A stretch of 47,602 bases of DNA from Pseudomonadota bacterium (lineage in GTDB: Bacteria; Desulfobacterota; Binatia; UBA1149). The stretch spans positions 1 through 47,602 of the forward strand of contig JACNKC010000038.1 in assembly GCA_014382245.1 (NCBI GenBank), written 5' to 3'. Positions 1 to 10,626 of this stretch are shown one piece after another; the first letter of the stretch is position 1, and each line of letters opens with the position of its first letter. A program made the position numbers and the translations under genes. The notes beneath the pieces are model-generated. The model saw only the letters and a program-made list of their open reading frames with translations. It had not been told where the DNA came from and did not search any database.

Positions 1-600
1 CTGCGCAAGCTCACTGGAACCATCGCCCGTTCAAACACCATCCTGATTTTTATCAACCAGATCCGCATGAAGATCGGCGTAATGTTCGGCAGCCCCGAGA
101 CCACCACCGGTGGCAACGCGCTCAAGTTCTACTCCTCGGTCAGGCTCGACATACGCCGCATCGGCGCCATCAAGCAGGGTGAGCAGTCGGTGGGCAACCG
201 TACCAGGGTGAGGGTGGTCAAGAACAAGATCGCGCCGCCCTTTCGTGAGGCCGAGTTTGACATACTCTACGGCCAGGGCGTCAACCGCCAGGGCGAAATA
301 CTCGACCTTGGTGTTGAGTTCGGCCTCGTTGAGAAGAGCGGGTCCTGGTACTCCTACGGCGAAGACCGTATCGGCCAGGGCCGCGAGAACGTCTGCGAGT
401 TCCTTCGCGAGAATCCCGACATCTCCAACGCCATAGAGTTGGGCCTGCGCAGCGAGCTTGGCCTGGCAGATTCGGGTACGCCCGAGCTGACGGTGCTTGA
501 GGGCGGTGCCGATGGTAAAGAACCCGTAGGCGGCGACGCGGCCGAGCCGGTAGCCGAGGAAGCGAAAGCATCTCCCGCGGAGCAGGCCGTCGCCGAGTAA
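1..600 (+). CDS. recA: RecA recombinase, C-terminal part (5' end outside window)
   Basis: RecA forms ATP-dependent filaments on single-stranded DNA, catalyses strand exchange and triggers LexA self-cleavage in the SOS response. The frame is open from base 1, so only about 199 C-terminal residues are seen. Visible RecA signatures are [15 protein letters not shown], the L2 loop region [17 protein letters not shown], and [20 protein letters not shown]. The C-terminal domain ends in an acidic, Ala-rich tail ([18 protein letters not shown]), as is usual for RecA. The Walker A region lies upstream of the window. recX follows 16 bases downstream, the common recA-recX arrangement. Identification is near certain. 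Confidence 0.97.
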   Translation: MRKLTGTIARSNTILIFINQIRMKIGVMFGSPETTTGGNALKFYSSVRLDIRRIGAIKQGEQSVGNRTRVRVVKNKIAPPFREAEFDILYGQGVNRQGEILDLGVEFGLVEKSGSWYSYGEDRIGQGRENVCEFLRENPDISNAIELGLRSELGLADSGTPELTVLEGGADGKEPVGGDAAEPVAEEAKASPAEQAVAE

Positions 601-616
601 ACCGGGCCAGGGGCTG

Positions 617-1180
617 GTGGCTGCGTTGGAAGATGCTGCAACGGATGATGCCGTAGCTGAAAGTACCGTACCGGCAGTAAAGCAGGCGCTTGACCTGCTG
701 GCGCGCTCGGCAAAAAGCCGGGCGACGCTGGCGCAGGCGTTGGGGCGTCGACATGAGCCCCCCGATGTTGCCCATGCGTTAGAGCGCATGGAGCAGCTCG
801 GACTGCTCGACGACCGGGCCTGGGCCGAAGATTACGTCAAGCTTCGCTACCAGCGAAGGGGCTGGGGTCGCGAGCGCTTGGTCGCGGAGCTGCGCAGCCG
901 GGGCATCGAGCAGGAACTCGCGCTTTCGGTGGTTGGCCGGCTGGTCGACGACGAGGGCCAGGAGGAGCTTGCCCGGCGTCTGCTCGAGTCTTTTCTCGCA
1001 AGCCGCGACCGTAGCGGCGGCGTTGCCGCTGACCCTGTTGCCGCTGACCCTGCTGCCGCTGATGGAGTGGCGGCCGCGCGCTACCTGGCCAGGCGGGGTT
1101 TTGACGAGGATCTCGTGGCCCGGCTGGTCGAGCCGTTGCTGGCCGAACAGTTAGAGGATCCTGTTGACCCCCACGGGTGA
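617..1180 (+). CDS. recX: RecX family regulator of RecA
   Basis: RecX binds RecA filaments and limits their growth. The 187-residue protein starts at a GTG 16 bases after recA. It has the RecX three-helix repeats: KQALDLLARSAKSRATLAQAL, then DDRAWAEDYVKLRYQRRGWGRERLVAELRSRGI (the W-A-x-x-[YF] and G-x-x-R/K-[IL]xxELxxKGI-type signatures), then YLARRGFDEDLVARLV. The family motifs and the position after recA agree. Between the second and third repeats is an Ala/Asp/Pro insert encoded by a 15-base tandem repeat, which makes the protein a little longer than many RecX proteins. Possible co-transcription with recA and alaS is inferred from spacing. Confidence 0.9.
   Translation: MAALEDAATDDAVAESTVPAVKQALDLLARSAKSRATLAQALGRRHEPPDVAHALERMEQLGLLDDRAWAEDYVKLRYQRRGWGRERLVAELRSRGIEQELALSVVGRLVDDEGQEELARRLLESFLASRDRSGGVAADPVAADPAAADGVAAARYLARRGFDEDLVARLVEPLLAEQLEDPVDPHG
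1022..1066 (+). repeat. 15-bp tandem repeat inside recX, three units
   Basis: The unit GTTGCCGCTGACCCT occurs twice exactly (1022-1036, 1037-1051) and a third time with changes (1052-1066). It is in frame and encodes repeated VAADP-type residues in the linker before the last RecX helical repeat. Being a multiple of three, copy-number change would not shift the frame. Confidence 0.85.
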
Positions 1181-1211
1181 CAAGCCCGCGCAATACCTGT
1201 AACAAAACGAC

Positions 1212-3860
1212 ATGCGCGGGGACGAAGTTCGATCGAGTTTTCTCGAGTTCTTTGAGTCCAGGGGTCACCTGGTGGTGCCCAGTGCGCCGCTGGTTCCGCG
1301 CGCCGATCCCACGCTGATGTTCACCAACGCCGGCATGGTGCCCTTCAAGGACATCTTTCTCGGCAACACCGAGGCGCCGGCCCCTCGCGTCGTTGACAGT
1401 CAGAAATGCCTGCGTATCTCGGGCAAGCACAACGACCTTGAAGAAGTCGGGCGCGATACTTACCACCACACTCTTTTTGAGATGCTCGGCAACTGGTCGT
1501 TCGGCGACTACTACAAGGCCGAGGCCATTGAGTGGGCCTGGGAGTTACTCGTTGGCACCTGGGGTCTGCCCGCCGACAAGCTCTACGCCACCGTTTACCG
1601 CGACGACGCTGAGGCCGAGAAGCTCTGGAAAAAGATTTCGGGGCTGCCGTCCGATCGGGTGCAGCGCTTTGATGAGAAAGACAACTTCTGGGAGATGGGC
1701 GAGACCGGCCCCTGCGGGCCCTGCTCGGAGATCCACATAGACCGTGGCGAAGGTGCTTGCGACATGCAGCAGGTCCCGGGCCACAAGTGCGAGGTCAACG
1801 CGGGTTGTGCTCGCTACATCGAGCTGTGGAACCTGGTCTTCATCCAGTACAACCGCGACGACACCGGCCAGCTGCACGATCTGCCCATGCGCCACGTTGA
1901 CACCGGTATGGGCCTTGAGCGCGTGGCCGCGGTGCTGGAGAACGTGGACAACAACTACGACGGCACGCTGTTGCGTGGCCTGGTAGCGCGGGCCGAGCAG
2001 ATGTCGGGTCTCGACTACGGCAAGGATCTTGAGCACGACGTTTCCATGCGCGTGCTGGCCGACCACGCGCGCGCGGTTTCGTTCATGCTCGCCGACGGCA
2101 TCGAGCCCTCCAACGAGGGCCGGGGATACGTGCTGAGGCGGCTGCTGAGAAGGGCCGCCCGGCATGGTCGCAGCCTGGAGCTCGAGGGCACTTTTTTTGC
2201 CCGGGTCTGCGAATCGGTCATCGAAGGCATGGGCGCTGCCTACCCCGAGCTCAATGACCGCCGCGAGGCCATCGTTGCCGGGGTGGAAGAAGAAGAACTT
2301 CGCTTTTCGCTGACCCTGGATCGCGGCCTGGCTCATCTCGACGAGGCGGCGGGACAACTTTCGGCCGGTGGCTCCTCGCTGCGCCTGGACGGCGAGACGG
2401 CCTTCCGTCTCTACGATACCTACGGGTTTCCGCTCGACATGACCCAGGACATCCTCAGGTCGCGCGGCATCGAGGTTGACGTGGACGGCTTCAAGGCCGC
2501 GCTCGAGCAGCAGCGCGAGCGTGCACGTGCTGCGCGTCGCCAGGGTGCCGCCGAGGTCGACCTCACCCGCATGGTCGCGCTGGCCCGCGAGAAGGGCGGC
2601 AGCAGTTTCGAGGGCAGCTGGCAGTTGCAGGCCGAGTCCGAGGTTATAGCGTTGGGCAAGGCCGGCGCGCCTGTAGGGAGGGCGACGGCCGGCGACGAAG
2701 TCGAAGTCGTGACCGCCGTGACCCCGTTTTACGCCGAGAGCGGCGGACAGGTTGGCGACACCGGTTTCATGAGCACCTCCGCCGGCACGACGCTCGAAGT
2801 TCTCGATACCCGCAAGGGGGCCACCGACGTTTCGGTACACGTGGCGCGCGTGGTCGAGGGCGAGCTGTCGCTGGGCGACACGGTTAGCCTGGGCGTGGAC
2901 GAAGAGCGACGGCAGGCCATACGCCTTAACCACTCGGTGACTCACCTCCTGCACGCGGCCCTGCGTCATCACCTCGGTGACGATACCCACCAGGCCGGCT
3001 CCCTGGTCGACGCGGCGAGGCTAAGATTTGATTTCAAGCACGACGGGCCGGTTGCTGCCGAGCTGCTGGCCGCGATCGAAAGAGAAGTAAACGACGCAAT
3101 CCGCGACAACCTCGAGGTGACGGTCGCCGAGATGTCCTACGACGATGCCCTGGCCACCGGTGCGCTGGCCTTCTTTGGCGAGAAGTACGGAGACCTCGTG
3201 CGCGTGGTTCGCATGGGTGACTACTCGGTCGAGCTTTGCGGCGGCACCCACGTGGCTCGCACGGGAGACATTGGATTGCTGAGGCTGGCGGGCGAGTCGG
3301 GCGTGGCGGCGGGAGTAAGACGCGTTGAGGCGGTCAGCGGCGCAGGCGCCCTGGGCGCGCTGCAGACCCGCGACGAGTTGCTCTCCACCGTGGCAGGGCT
3401 GTTGCGCGGTGGCGTCGACGAAGTGGTGGGCAAGCTGGAAAAATTGCTCGAGGCCAAGGGCGAGCTCGAAGGCCGGCTGTCGGAGCAGAGTCGCGCCCGC
3501 TCTGGTGACGCTGTCGAAAACGCGCGCGCCGCGGCGCGCGAGGTAGCCGGCGGCCACGCCGTGGTGGCCCGCGCCGACGGCTTGGACGCCGCCGGCTTGC
3601 GCGAGATGGCCGACCGACTGCGCGCCGGGCTGGACTCGGTGGTGGTGGTGTTGGCGGGCGACACCGGTTCGGGCGTGGCGGTGGTGGCGGCGACCTCGGG
3701 TGCGCTGGCCGAACGCGTGCACGCCGGTAATCTTATCAAGGAGCTGGCCCCGCTCGTCGACGGTCGCGGTGGCGGCAAGCCCGACTTTGCGCAGGCCGGC
3801 GGCAAGGACCCCGGCGGCCTCGACAAACTCCTGGAGAAAGCCAACGAGCTCGTCGGCTGA
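1212..3860 (+). CDS. alaS: Alanine--tRNA ligase
   Basis: AlaRS charges tRNA-Ala and edits mischarged Ser/Gly. The 882-residue product has the usual full length and domain order. The class II catalytic domain starts at MRGDEVRSSFLEFFESRGH, with PTLMFTNAGMVPFKD and CGPCSEIH. The editing domain has the zinc motif H-x3-H (NHSVTHLLHAALRHHLG) and CGGTHVARTGDIG. The C-terminal C-Ala domain contains a coiled coil (about 720-770) and a Gly-rich end (VDGRGGGKPDFAQAGGKDPGG). The position just after recX is widely seen. The next gene probably overlaps its 3' end. Nothing is missing. Confidence 0.98.
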   Translation: MRGDEVRSSFLEFFESRGHLVVPSAPLVPRADPTLMFTNAGMVPFKDIFLGNTEAPAPRVVDSQKCLRISGKHNDLEEVGRDTYHHTLFEMLGNWSFGDYYKAEAIEWAWELLVGTWGLPADKLYATVYRDDAEAEKLWKKISGLPSDRVQRFDEKDNFWEMGETGPCGPCSEIHIDRGEGACDMQQVPGHKCEVNAGCARYIELWNLVFIQYNRDDTGQLHDLPMRHVDTGMGLERVAAVLENVDNNYDGTLLRGLVARAEQMSGLDYGKDLEHDVSMRVLADHARAVSFMLADGIEPSNEGRGYVLRRLLRRAARHGRSLELEGTFFARVCESVIEGMGAAYPELNDRREAIVAGVEEEELRFSLTLDRGLAHLDEAAGQLSAGGSSLRLDGETAFRLYDTYGFPLDMTQDILRSRGIEVDVDGFKAALEQQRERARAARRQGAAEVDLTRMVALAREKGGSSFEGSWQLQAESEVIALGKAGAPVGRATAGDEVEVVTAVTPFYAESGGQVGDTGFMSTSAGTTLEVLDTRKGATDVSVHVARVVEGELSLGDTVSLGVDEERRQAIRLNHSVTHLLHAALRHHLGDDTHQAGSLVDAARLRFDFKHDGPVAAELLAAIEREVNDAIRDNLEVTVAEMSYDDALATGALAFFGEKYGDLVRVVRMGDYSVELCGGTHVARTGDIGLLRLAGESGVAAGVRRVEAVSGAGALGALQTRDELLSTVAGLLRGGVDEVVGKLEKLLEAKGELEGRLSEQSRARSGDAVENARAAAREVAGGHAVVARADGLDAAGLREMADRLRAGLDSVVVVLAGDTGSGVAVVAATSGALAERVHAGNLIKELAPLVDGRGGGKPDFAQAGGKDPGGLDKLLEKANELVG

Positions 3861-4830
3861 ATTCGGCTTCGCCGACACGCGGCGCCTGCACGAGTTGTTC
3901 GGCAGCCACGACAACAACGCACTCGCGCTCGAGAAAGCACTCGGCGTGCGCCTGTCCATGACCGCCGGTGGCATAGAGATAACCGGCGAAGAGCACGACA
4001 CCGAGCTCGCCGGCCACGTGCTCGGCAAGCTCTACGATCTCGTCGGCAAGGGCTTCACCCTTGAGCCGGCCGACGTCAAGCGCGCTGTCGAAGTGCTGAG
4101 CAACGACGAGAACGCGTCGCTGGCCAAAGAGTTTCTCGACACCGTGTTGGGCGGTGATCGTGGGCGCAGCGTGGCGCCGCGGTCGCGCAACCAGAAGGCT
4201 TACGCCGATGCCATGCGCGCCAGCGATCTCGTGTTTGCCATCGGCCCGGCCGGCACCGGCAAGACATATCTGGCCATGGCCATGGCGGTGGCAACGCTGC
4301 TGTCGGGCAAGGTAAATCGCATCATTCTCACGCGGCCGGCCGTCGAGGCGGGCGAAAAACTCGGCTACCTGCCGGGTGACCTCGCCGAAAAGATAAACCC
4401 CTACCTCAGGCCGCTGTACGACGCGCTCTATGACATGGTGGGCCCCGAGCGGGCGGCCGAGTACATGGAGCGGGGCACGGTGGAGGTGGCACCGCTGGCC
4501 TTCATGCGCGGACGAACGCTGAACGACAGCTTCGTCATACTCGACGAGGCCCAGAACACCACCCCCGAGCAGATGAAAATGCTGCTCACCAGGCTTGGGT
4601 TTTCGTCGCAGGCCGTGATCACCGGCGACGTAACGCAGATCGACCTTGCCGCGGGCCAGGTATCGGGCCTGGTCGACGCCAGGCGCGTGCTCGAGGGTAC
4701 AGAGGGCTTGGAGTTCGTGTACTTCGACCAGGACGATGTGGTTCGCCACCCGCTGGTGCGCGAGATCATCACCGCTTACGAGGCCAGCGCGGCCGGAACG
4801 GCCACCACATCGGCAGACGATGACGCTTGA
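3787..4830 (+). CDS. phoH: PhoH-like ATPase (YbeZ type)
   Basis: PhoH/YbeZ proteins are cytoplasmic P-loop ATPases, often encoded beside ybeY and linked to RNA metabolism and ribosome maturation. The protein has an N-terminal KH-like part (TRRLHELFGSHDNNALALEK), Walker A GPAGTGKTYLAMAMAV, the LTRPAVEAGEKLGYLPGDL segment, Walker B VILDEAQNTTPEQMKM and the sensor-like VITGDVTQIDL. The start is uncertain. Family similarity begins near base 3870, and no ATG with a good ribosome binding site lies just upstream. TTG at 3787 or GTG at 3769 are candidates, and the frame stays open back to an ATG at 3700. All of these overlap the alaS 3' end, suggesting translational coupling. The stop overlaps the ybeY start by 11 bases. 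Confidence 0.93.
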   Translation: MRRPAARTPAASTNSWRKPTSSSAEFGFADTRRLHELFGSHDNNALALEKALGVRLSMTAGGIEITGEEHDTELAGHVLGKLYDLVGKGFTLEPADVKRAVEVLSNDENASLAKEFLDTVLGGDRGRSVAPRSRNQKAYADAMRASDLVFAIGPAGTGKTYLAMAMAVATLLSGKVNRIILTRPAVEAGEKLGYLPGDLAEKINPYLRPLYDALYDMVGPERAAEYMERGTVEVAPLAFMRGRTLNDSFVILDEAQNTTPEQMKMLLTRLGFSSQAVITGDVTQIDLAAGQVSGLVDARRVLEGTEGLEFVYFDQDDVVRHPLVREIITAYEASAAGTATTSADDDA

Positions 4831-5344
4831 GCTCGATGCCGGCGCGGCCGACCCGGGCCTGGCGGCTTCGCTGGAGCGCGCGGCGGCGATCCTGCTCGAA
4901 GAACTGCAGGCCACCGACCAGGCTCCAGCCGACGGCGTGTTGTCGGTGTCGCTGGTAGACGACCGGCGCATGCGCGAGCTCAACAGTCGCTGGCGTGACC
5001 TGGACCGAAGCACCGACGTGCTCTCTTTCGCCCAGGAAGAAGTCGCCCAGGAAGACGACTGCCAGGATGACACGGCAGCTGCGTCGCCTGCTGCGGCCGC
5101 CGGTGCCGAGCGACCGCTGGGCGACGTGGTAATTTCACTCGACACCGCCCTCAGGCAGGCGGGGGAGGGCGGCTGGACGCCTATCGAAGAAGTTACCCGC
5201 TTGTTGTTGCACGGCCTGTTGCACCTGCTCGGCTACGACCACGAAGGCGCAGTGCCCGAGGCCGAGCGCATGCTCACCGAAGAACTACGCCTGGCCGCCC
5301 TGCTGCGCAGCGGCGGCTGCCCCTGCGCGGGTGACAGCCGGTGA
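4820..5344 (+). CDS. ybeY: Endoribonuclease YbeY
   Basis: YbeY is a zinc-dependent endoribonuclease for 16S rRNA 3'-end maturation and ribosome quality control. The hallmark zinc motif H-G-x-L-H-L-x-G-Y-D-H is present as HGLLHLLGYDH near the C-terminus, and the strand STDVLSFAQEE matches the conserved TDVLSFP-type segment. ATG 4820 was chosen because it overlaps the phoH-like stop by 11 bases and gives a normal N-terminus. An acidic/Ala-rich insert (EDDCQDDTAAASPAAAAG) between the TDVLSF segment and GDVVIS makes the protein (174 residues) somewhat longer than usual. Its stop overlaps the lnt start in a GTGA junction. Confidence 0.95.
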   Translation: MTLELDAGAADPGLAASLERAAAILLEELQATDQAPADGVLSVSLVDDRRMRELNSRWRDLDRSTDVLSFAQEEVAQEDDCQDDTAAASPAAAAGAERPLGDVVISLDTALRQAGEGGWTPIEEVTRLLLHGLLHLLGYDHEGAVPEAERMLTEELRLAALLRSGGCPCAGDSR

Positions 5345-6933
5345 GCATTTTCAGGCGACGCGCACTGGCCCTGGTCAGCGGACTGGCGCTGGCCGCGTCG
5401 TTTCCTTCGCTGGACCTGTGGCCACTGGCCTGGGTGGCCTTTGCTCCCTTGATGCTGGCGGTGAGGGGCCTGCGACCGGCTGCCGCGGCTCGCCTCGGCT
5501 GGCTCGCCGGCCTGTGTTTCTTCGTGCCCGCGCTCTACTGGCTGTCGCCCACGGTGAGCAACTACACCCGGCTGGGGCAGCTGTCGGGCGCCCTGGTTGT
5601 CTTTGCCATGGCGGGCGGGTGTGCGTGTTTCACGGCCGCGTTTGCTGCCGGGCTCGAGGCCCTGGCGGGGTCGCGGGCGCTGGCGAGCCGCGCCCTGCTG
5701 CGACCGGCCCTGGCCGCGCCATTGTGGGTGGTGCTGGAGTGGAGCCGCACGTTTTTTCCGGCCGCGTTTCCCTGGGCCGTGCTCGGCTACACCCAGCAGC
5801 CGGTGCTGTCGCTGGTGCAGTCGGCCGATCTCGGTGGGGTCTGGCTGGTGTCGGGGCTGCTGGTGTTCACGGCATCGGTGCTGGCCGAGGCCATGGCCGA
5901 GGGGCCCCGGCGCGCGCGCGCCTGGTTGGTCGCGGCGCTGTTGCTGTTCCTGGTCAACGCGGGCTACGGCGCCTGGCGTCTCGATTCGCTGTCCAGGCTC
6001 GATGTCAAAGGCGAACTCGACGTGGGCCTGGTGCAGGGCAATGTCGCCCAGGGCCACAAGTGGGACGACGACTGGCAGGACCGCATCCTTGAGCGCTATA
6101 TTGATCTCAGTCGGCGCTCGGCGGGTGATGGTGCCCGCCTGCTGGCCTGGCCCGAGTCGGCGCTGCCGTTTTTCATTCGTGTTGATTCGCGCGCCGCGGC
6201 CCTGCATGAGCTCACCGGCTCCACCGGCACCTGGCTGCTCACGGGTGCGCCGGGTTACGAGTCGCGCGACGGCGGGCCGCTCAGGGCCTGGAACCGGGCC
6301 TGGATGCTGGAGCCTGGCGGTGGCTTGCAGGGGCCCTACGACAAGATGCAGCTGGTACCCTTCGGCGAGTACGTGCCCTGGGGCCTGGACGCGGTGGTGG
6401 ACAAGATCGTGCAAGCGGTGGGCAGCTTCGGCCGCGGTGACAGCTACGTGATCTTCGAGGGTCCGCCCAGGCAACTACCCGCGGGCCAGGCCGGCGGCGA
6501 AGAGCCGTTGGCCGAAGGCAGCCCGGTGCGCGTGGCGGCGCTGATCTGCTACGAGGGTATCTTTCCGGCCCTGGTAAGGCGCTTCGTAAACGATGGTGCT
6601 GAGCTTCTCGTCAATCTCAGCAACGACGCCTGGTACGGGCGCAGTTCGGCGCCCTGGCAGCACCTGCGCATGGTGGCGCTGCGCGCGGTGGAAAACCGCG
6701 TGCCGGTAGTGCGCGCTACCAATACCGGCGTGTCGGCCGCGGTCGACATAAGTGGTCGCATACACTCGCCCAGCCAACTGTTTGAGCAGGCGGTGGTCAA
6801 TCATCGCGTCCAGCTGGGCGACTACCGCTCTCCGTACTCGCGCCTGGGCGACCTTTTTGTCTACCTCTGCGCGGCCTGGTTGGCGGCCCTGTTCGGCTAC
6901 TGTTGCCTGCGAAGGTCGGGCGTGGAATTGTGA
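5341..6933 (+). CDS. lnt: Apolipoprotein N-acyltransferase
   Basis: Lnt adds the third acyl chain to the N-terminal Cys of lipoproteins in the inner membrane. The 530-residue protein has an N-terminal set of membrane helices (about residues 1-200) followed by a nitrilase-like domain. The Glu-Lys-Cys catalytic triad is visible in LAWPESALPFF, YDKMQLVPFGEYVPWG and ALICYEGIFP. It starts with GTG in a 4-base overlap with ybeY. In many genomes a CorC/YbeX gene sits between ybeY and lnt; it is absent here. The protein has a substrate inside this window, the lipoprotein at 43955-44437. Confidence 0.96.
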   Translation: MSIFRRRALALVSGLALAASFPSLDLWPLAWVAFAPLMLAVRGLRPAAAARLGWLAGLCFFVPALYWLSPTVSNYTRLGQLSGALVVFAMAGGCACFTAAFAAGLEALAGSRALASRALLRPALAAPLWVVLEWSRTFFPAAFPWAVLGYTQQPVLSLVQSADLGGVWLVSGLLVFTASVLAEAMAEGPRRARAWLVAALLLFLVNAGYGAWRLDSLSRLDVKGELDVGLVQGNVAQGHKWDDDWQDRILERYIDLSRRSAGDGARLLAWPESALPFFIRVDSRAAALHELTGSTGTWLLTGAPGYESRDGGPLRAWNRAWMLEPGGGLQGPYDKMQLVPFGEYVPWGLDAVVDKIVQAVGSFGRGDSYVIFEGPPRQLPAGQAGGEEPLAEGSPVRVAALICYEGIFPALVRRFVNDGAELLVNLSNDAWYGRSSAPWQHLRMVALRAVENRVPVVRATNTGVSAAVDISGRIHSPSQLFEQAVVNHRVQLGDYRSPYSRLGDLFVYLCAAWLAALFGYCCLRRSGVEL

Positions 6934-6939
6934 CCGGCC

Positions 6940-8044
<1,105 letters not shown>

Positions 8045-8079
8045 GGTCGCCCCCGGCCGCGGCTGGGTGGCTCCTGTTG

Positions 8080-9300
8080 TCAGGCGCTGGGCCGTGAACG
8101 GGCGCGCGAAAGCGCGCGCTGCATGCGCAGCACCGCGTCGTCGAGCTCGGCTTCGCTTATGATCAGTGGTGGCGCGAGCCTGATGAGGCCGTCGTCGTGC
8201 AGGGTTCGGCCCGTGAGGAGCCGCTCCTCCAGGCACTCGGCCACGAAGGCCTCGGCCAGTGGGGGGCTGTCCATTTCCAGGCCCAGCAGCAGGCCGGCGT
8301 GGCGCACTTCGTGCAGCCCGTCTCCCCGCATGGCGGCCGTCAAGGCATCGGCAAAGTAGTCGCCCAGCTTGGCGGCGCGCGCGGGTAAGTGGTCTTCGAC
8401 GATGACCTCGAGCGTGGCAAGGCCGGCCGCACAACTGAGCGGGTGGCCACCAAAGGTGGTCACGTGGCCCAGCGGTGGGTCCTGCGAAAGAATAGCCATC
8501 AGTTGTTCGGATGCGATGAAGGCCCCGAGCGGAAGCCCGCCGCCAACGGCCTTGGCCAGTAGCAGCACGTCGGGCACCACGCCTTCGCGCTCGAGCGCAA
8601 ACAGCGTGCCCGTGCGGCCCAGGCCGGTGATGACCTCGTCGAACACCAGCAGGGCGCCCGCGGCGCGGCAGCTCGCTGCGAGTTCAGCCAGGAATCCCGG
8701 CTCGGGCAGTATCACTCCGGCCTCGGACTGCACCGGTTCGACGAACACCGCGGCGGTGGATTCGTTGATGGCCTTGAGCGAGCCCGTGTCGTTGAATTCG
8801 AGCTGGCCGCAATGGGGCAGCAGCGGCACGAAGGGATCACGGTACAAGGGGTTGCCGCCGAGCGACACGGCGCCGGTGGTGTCGCCATGAAACGCGCCGC
8901 GAAACGACAACATGCCGTTTCGCCCCGTGGCCTTGCGCACCATCTTTATAGCGCCTTCTACGGCCTCGGTACCCGAGTTGGTAAAGTAGACCTTGTCGAG
9001 GCCGGCGGGCAGCAGGCCGGCCAGGCGCGCGGCCAGGCGCAGCTGCGATTCGATGACGTACTCGCCGTAGACCATGACGTGCAGGTGGCGCGCGGCCTGG
9101 GCGCTGACGGCTTCGGCCACGCGTGGGTGGGCGTGCCCGAGAGCCGCCACGCCCATGCCCGACAGCAGGTCGAGGTACTCCTTGCCCCCGGGATCGTAGA
9201 TCAAGCAACCGCGTGCGCGGTCAACCACCACTCCCACCGGGAAGTCAGAGGTCAACGCGAGGCTGCTTGAGAAGCCGGGAAAAACGGCCCGGGGCGTCAC
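8080..9300 (-). CDS. Class III PLP-dependent aminotransferase
   Basis: A fold-type I, class III (ornithine/GABA/adenosylmethionine-type) aminotransferase of 406 residues. Visible features are YFTNSGTEAVEGAIKMVRKA (cofactor phosphate binding), FRGAFHGDTTGAVSLGG, the PLP-binding Asp in LLVFDEVITGLGRTGT, and the Schiff-base Lys in LLLAKAVGGGLPLGAF. The frame is open further upstream, but GTG 9300 is the likely start because it forms a GTGA overlap with the stop of the LuxC-like gene and removes an Arg/Ala-rich extension lying inside that gene. Translational coupling to an acyl-CoA reductase suggests it aminates the aldehyde made by the two upstream products. The substrate cannot be read from the sequence. 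Confidence 0.9.
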   Translation of the reverse strand: MTPRAVFPGFSSSLALTSDFPVGVVVDRARGCLIYDPGGKEYLDLLSGMGVAALGHAHPRVAEAVSAQAARHLHVMVYGEYVIESQLRLAARLAGLLPAGLDKVYFTNSGTEAVEGAIKMVRKATGRNGMLSFRGAFHGDTTGAVSLGGNPLYRDPFVPLLPHCGQLEFNDTGSLKAINESTAAVFVEPVQSEAGVILPEPGFLAELAASCRAAGALLVFDEVITGLGRTGTLFALEREGVVPDVLLLAKAVGGGLPLGAFIASEQLMAILSQDPPLGHVTTFGGHPLSCAAGLATLEVIVEDHLPARAAKLGDYFADALTAAMRGDGLHEVRHAGLLLGLEMDSPPLAEAFVAECLEERLLTGRTLHDDGLIRLAPPLIISEAELDDAVLRMQRALSRARSRPSA

Positions 9301-10622
9301 GCCTGCTCGTCCCTGTACCAGTCCAGCAGGTCTCCGAGTCGTTGGTGACCGTCCTGCCTCCAGCCGAGCGGCGGGGTTTGCAGCTGACCGGGCGCGCACA
9401 CCAGGGTGGCGTCGCAGGAGTAGATGTTGTTGACGGCTTCTTTCCAGTTGCGGCTGTCCGAGTTCATGGCGAGGGCCACGCCGGCGATCGGCACCCTCGA
9501 GCTTTCGAGCAGGTCGAGAGTAGCCTCGCGGTCGTGTACCGGCACTATCTTTACAACTCGCAGCCCGCAGCCGGGGTCAAGCTTGGCGCGCGGGTCAACG
9601 TGTACGACCCAGCCGTCGTCACGACCCCTGATCAGCAGCTCGTCGTGGTTGCCGGCCGACGACAGTTCGGCCCGTCCTATGAATGCGCGCCTCGAGGTCT
9701 CGAGATCCAGGTCCTGGGGCCCACGCGGCCACAAGCGCTGCAGGCGCGACAGTTCTATGCCCAGCTTGTGGGCCATGCGCGCGGCGCGGTCGGCGGGTCC
9801 TTCGACCAGCAGCAGCGACATGCTCAGGCAGCCCAGGCCTTCGTACATGGCCATGTCCTGCGCGATCCCGCGCGCCCACTGGTCGGTGTCAGCCTCGGCC
9901 GGCACCAGCCCCAACGATACCCTGCTGCCGTGTTCTACTATTGACCTGCCGCCGTAGCGCGAGGCTATGCGGTCCACGGTTTCGTCGCTGCCGTAGAGTT
10001 CCACCCGTGAGGCCACGCGCATGGCAGTGGACTCCATGCGTCGGTCGCCCGCGTCCCACTCGGTGGCCACCACCATGGAGCCGAGCACCGGGTGTATGGC
10101 GGCCAGGGTGTCGGCGAAGGCGCCGCTGATGATAGGTTGTCGCGGGCTGTCGCGTAGCAGGCAGCAGGATCGCGCCAGCAGCGCGCACACGATTGCCGGT
10201 ACGCCCATGCCGGGGACGTTGCCGGCCAGGGAGTGAAACACCAGGGCTGGGCCGCGCAGTCTCACCGACTCGCCGGCCTTGTTCGTGGTGGTGTGCTCAA
10301 GCGCCGCCGCGTCGGGGCATTCGCGCCGGAGAAGGTTCTCCATGGAGCTTGTCGTGATGGCCGAGAAAACAGAGCCCAGTCCCTGTTCGAGCATGGTGGC
10401 TGACATATGGCAGTGCTCGGCAAGAAAAGCCGCGGCGTCACGACGGATCTCGGAATTCTCCTCGCTCCAGGCCACGGCGGCCTCGGCGAGCACCGCCACG
10501 ATCTCGGAGTTGTCAAGCGTGGCCAGCGCCGTCTTGCGTGCATCCTCGGCCTCGGCAAGTTGCTGGCGCAGCAGCCGTTCTGGCGACTCGGTCTGCGATG
10601 ATTCTACTTGCTGGCGTTCCAT
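9297..10622 (-). CDS. LuxC-like acyl-CoA (fatty acyl) reductase
   Basis: Proteins of the LuxC family reduce an activated acyl group to an aldehyde with NADPH through a Cys thioester. The 441-residue protein has the conserved HSLAGNVPGMGVPAIVCALL segment, a later SRVSLGLVP strand, and the candidate catalytic Cys in YEGLGCLSMSLLLVEG. The first 60 residues are Glu/Ala-rich and probably helical. Its partner, an LuxE-like acyl-protein synthetase, ends 4 bases upstream, and the aminotransferase overlaps its stop. No luciferase (luxAB) or thioesterase (luxD) gene is nearby, so bioluminescence is unlikely. The acyl substrate is unknown. Confidence 0.88.
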   Translation of the reverse strand: MERQQVESSQTESPERLLRQQLAEAEDARKTALATLDNSEIVAVLAEAAVAWSEENSEIRRDAAAFLAEHCHMSATMLEQGLGSVFSAITTSSMENLLRRECPDAAALEHTTTNKAGESVRLRGPALVFHSLAGNVPGMGVPAIVCALLARSCCLLRDSPRQPIISGAFADTLAAIHPVLGSMVVATEWDAGDRRMESTAMRVASRVELYGSDETVDRIASRYGGRSIVEHGSRVSLGLVPAEADTDQWARGIAQDMAMYEGLGCLSMSLLLVEGPADRAARMAHKLGIELSRLQRLWPRGPQDLDLETSRRAFIGRAELSSAGNHDELLIRGRDDGWVVHVDPRAKLDPGCGLRVVKIVPVHDREATLDLLESSRVPIAGVALAMNSDSRNWKEAVNNIYSCDATLVCAPGQLQTPPLGWRQDGHQRLGDLLDWYRDEQA

Positions 10623-10626
10623 GGTT

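Noticed and set aside
1545-2990. A 481-codon reverse frame
   Set aside because: It is antisense to alaS, which is complete and unmistakable.
8045-8079. Terminator between prfB and the aminotransferase gene
   Set aside because: The gap is GC-rich, but no convincing stem with a T-run on either strand is present.
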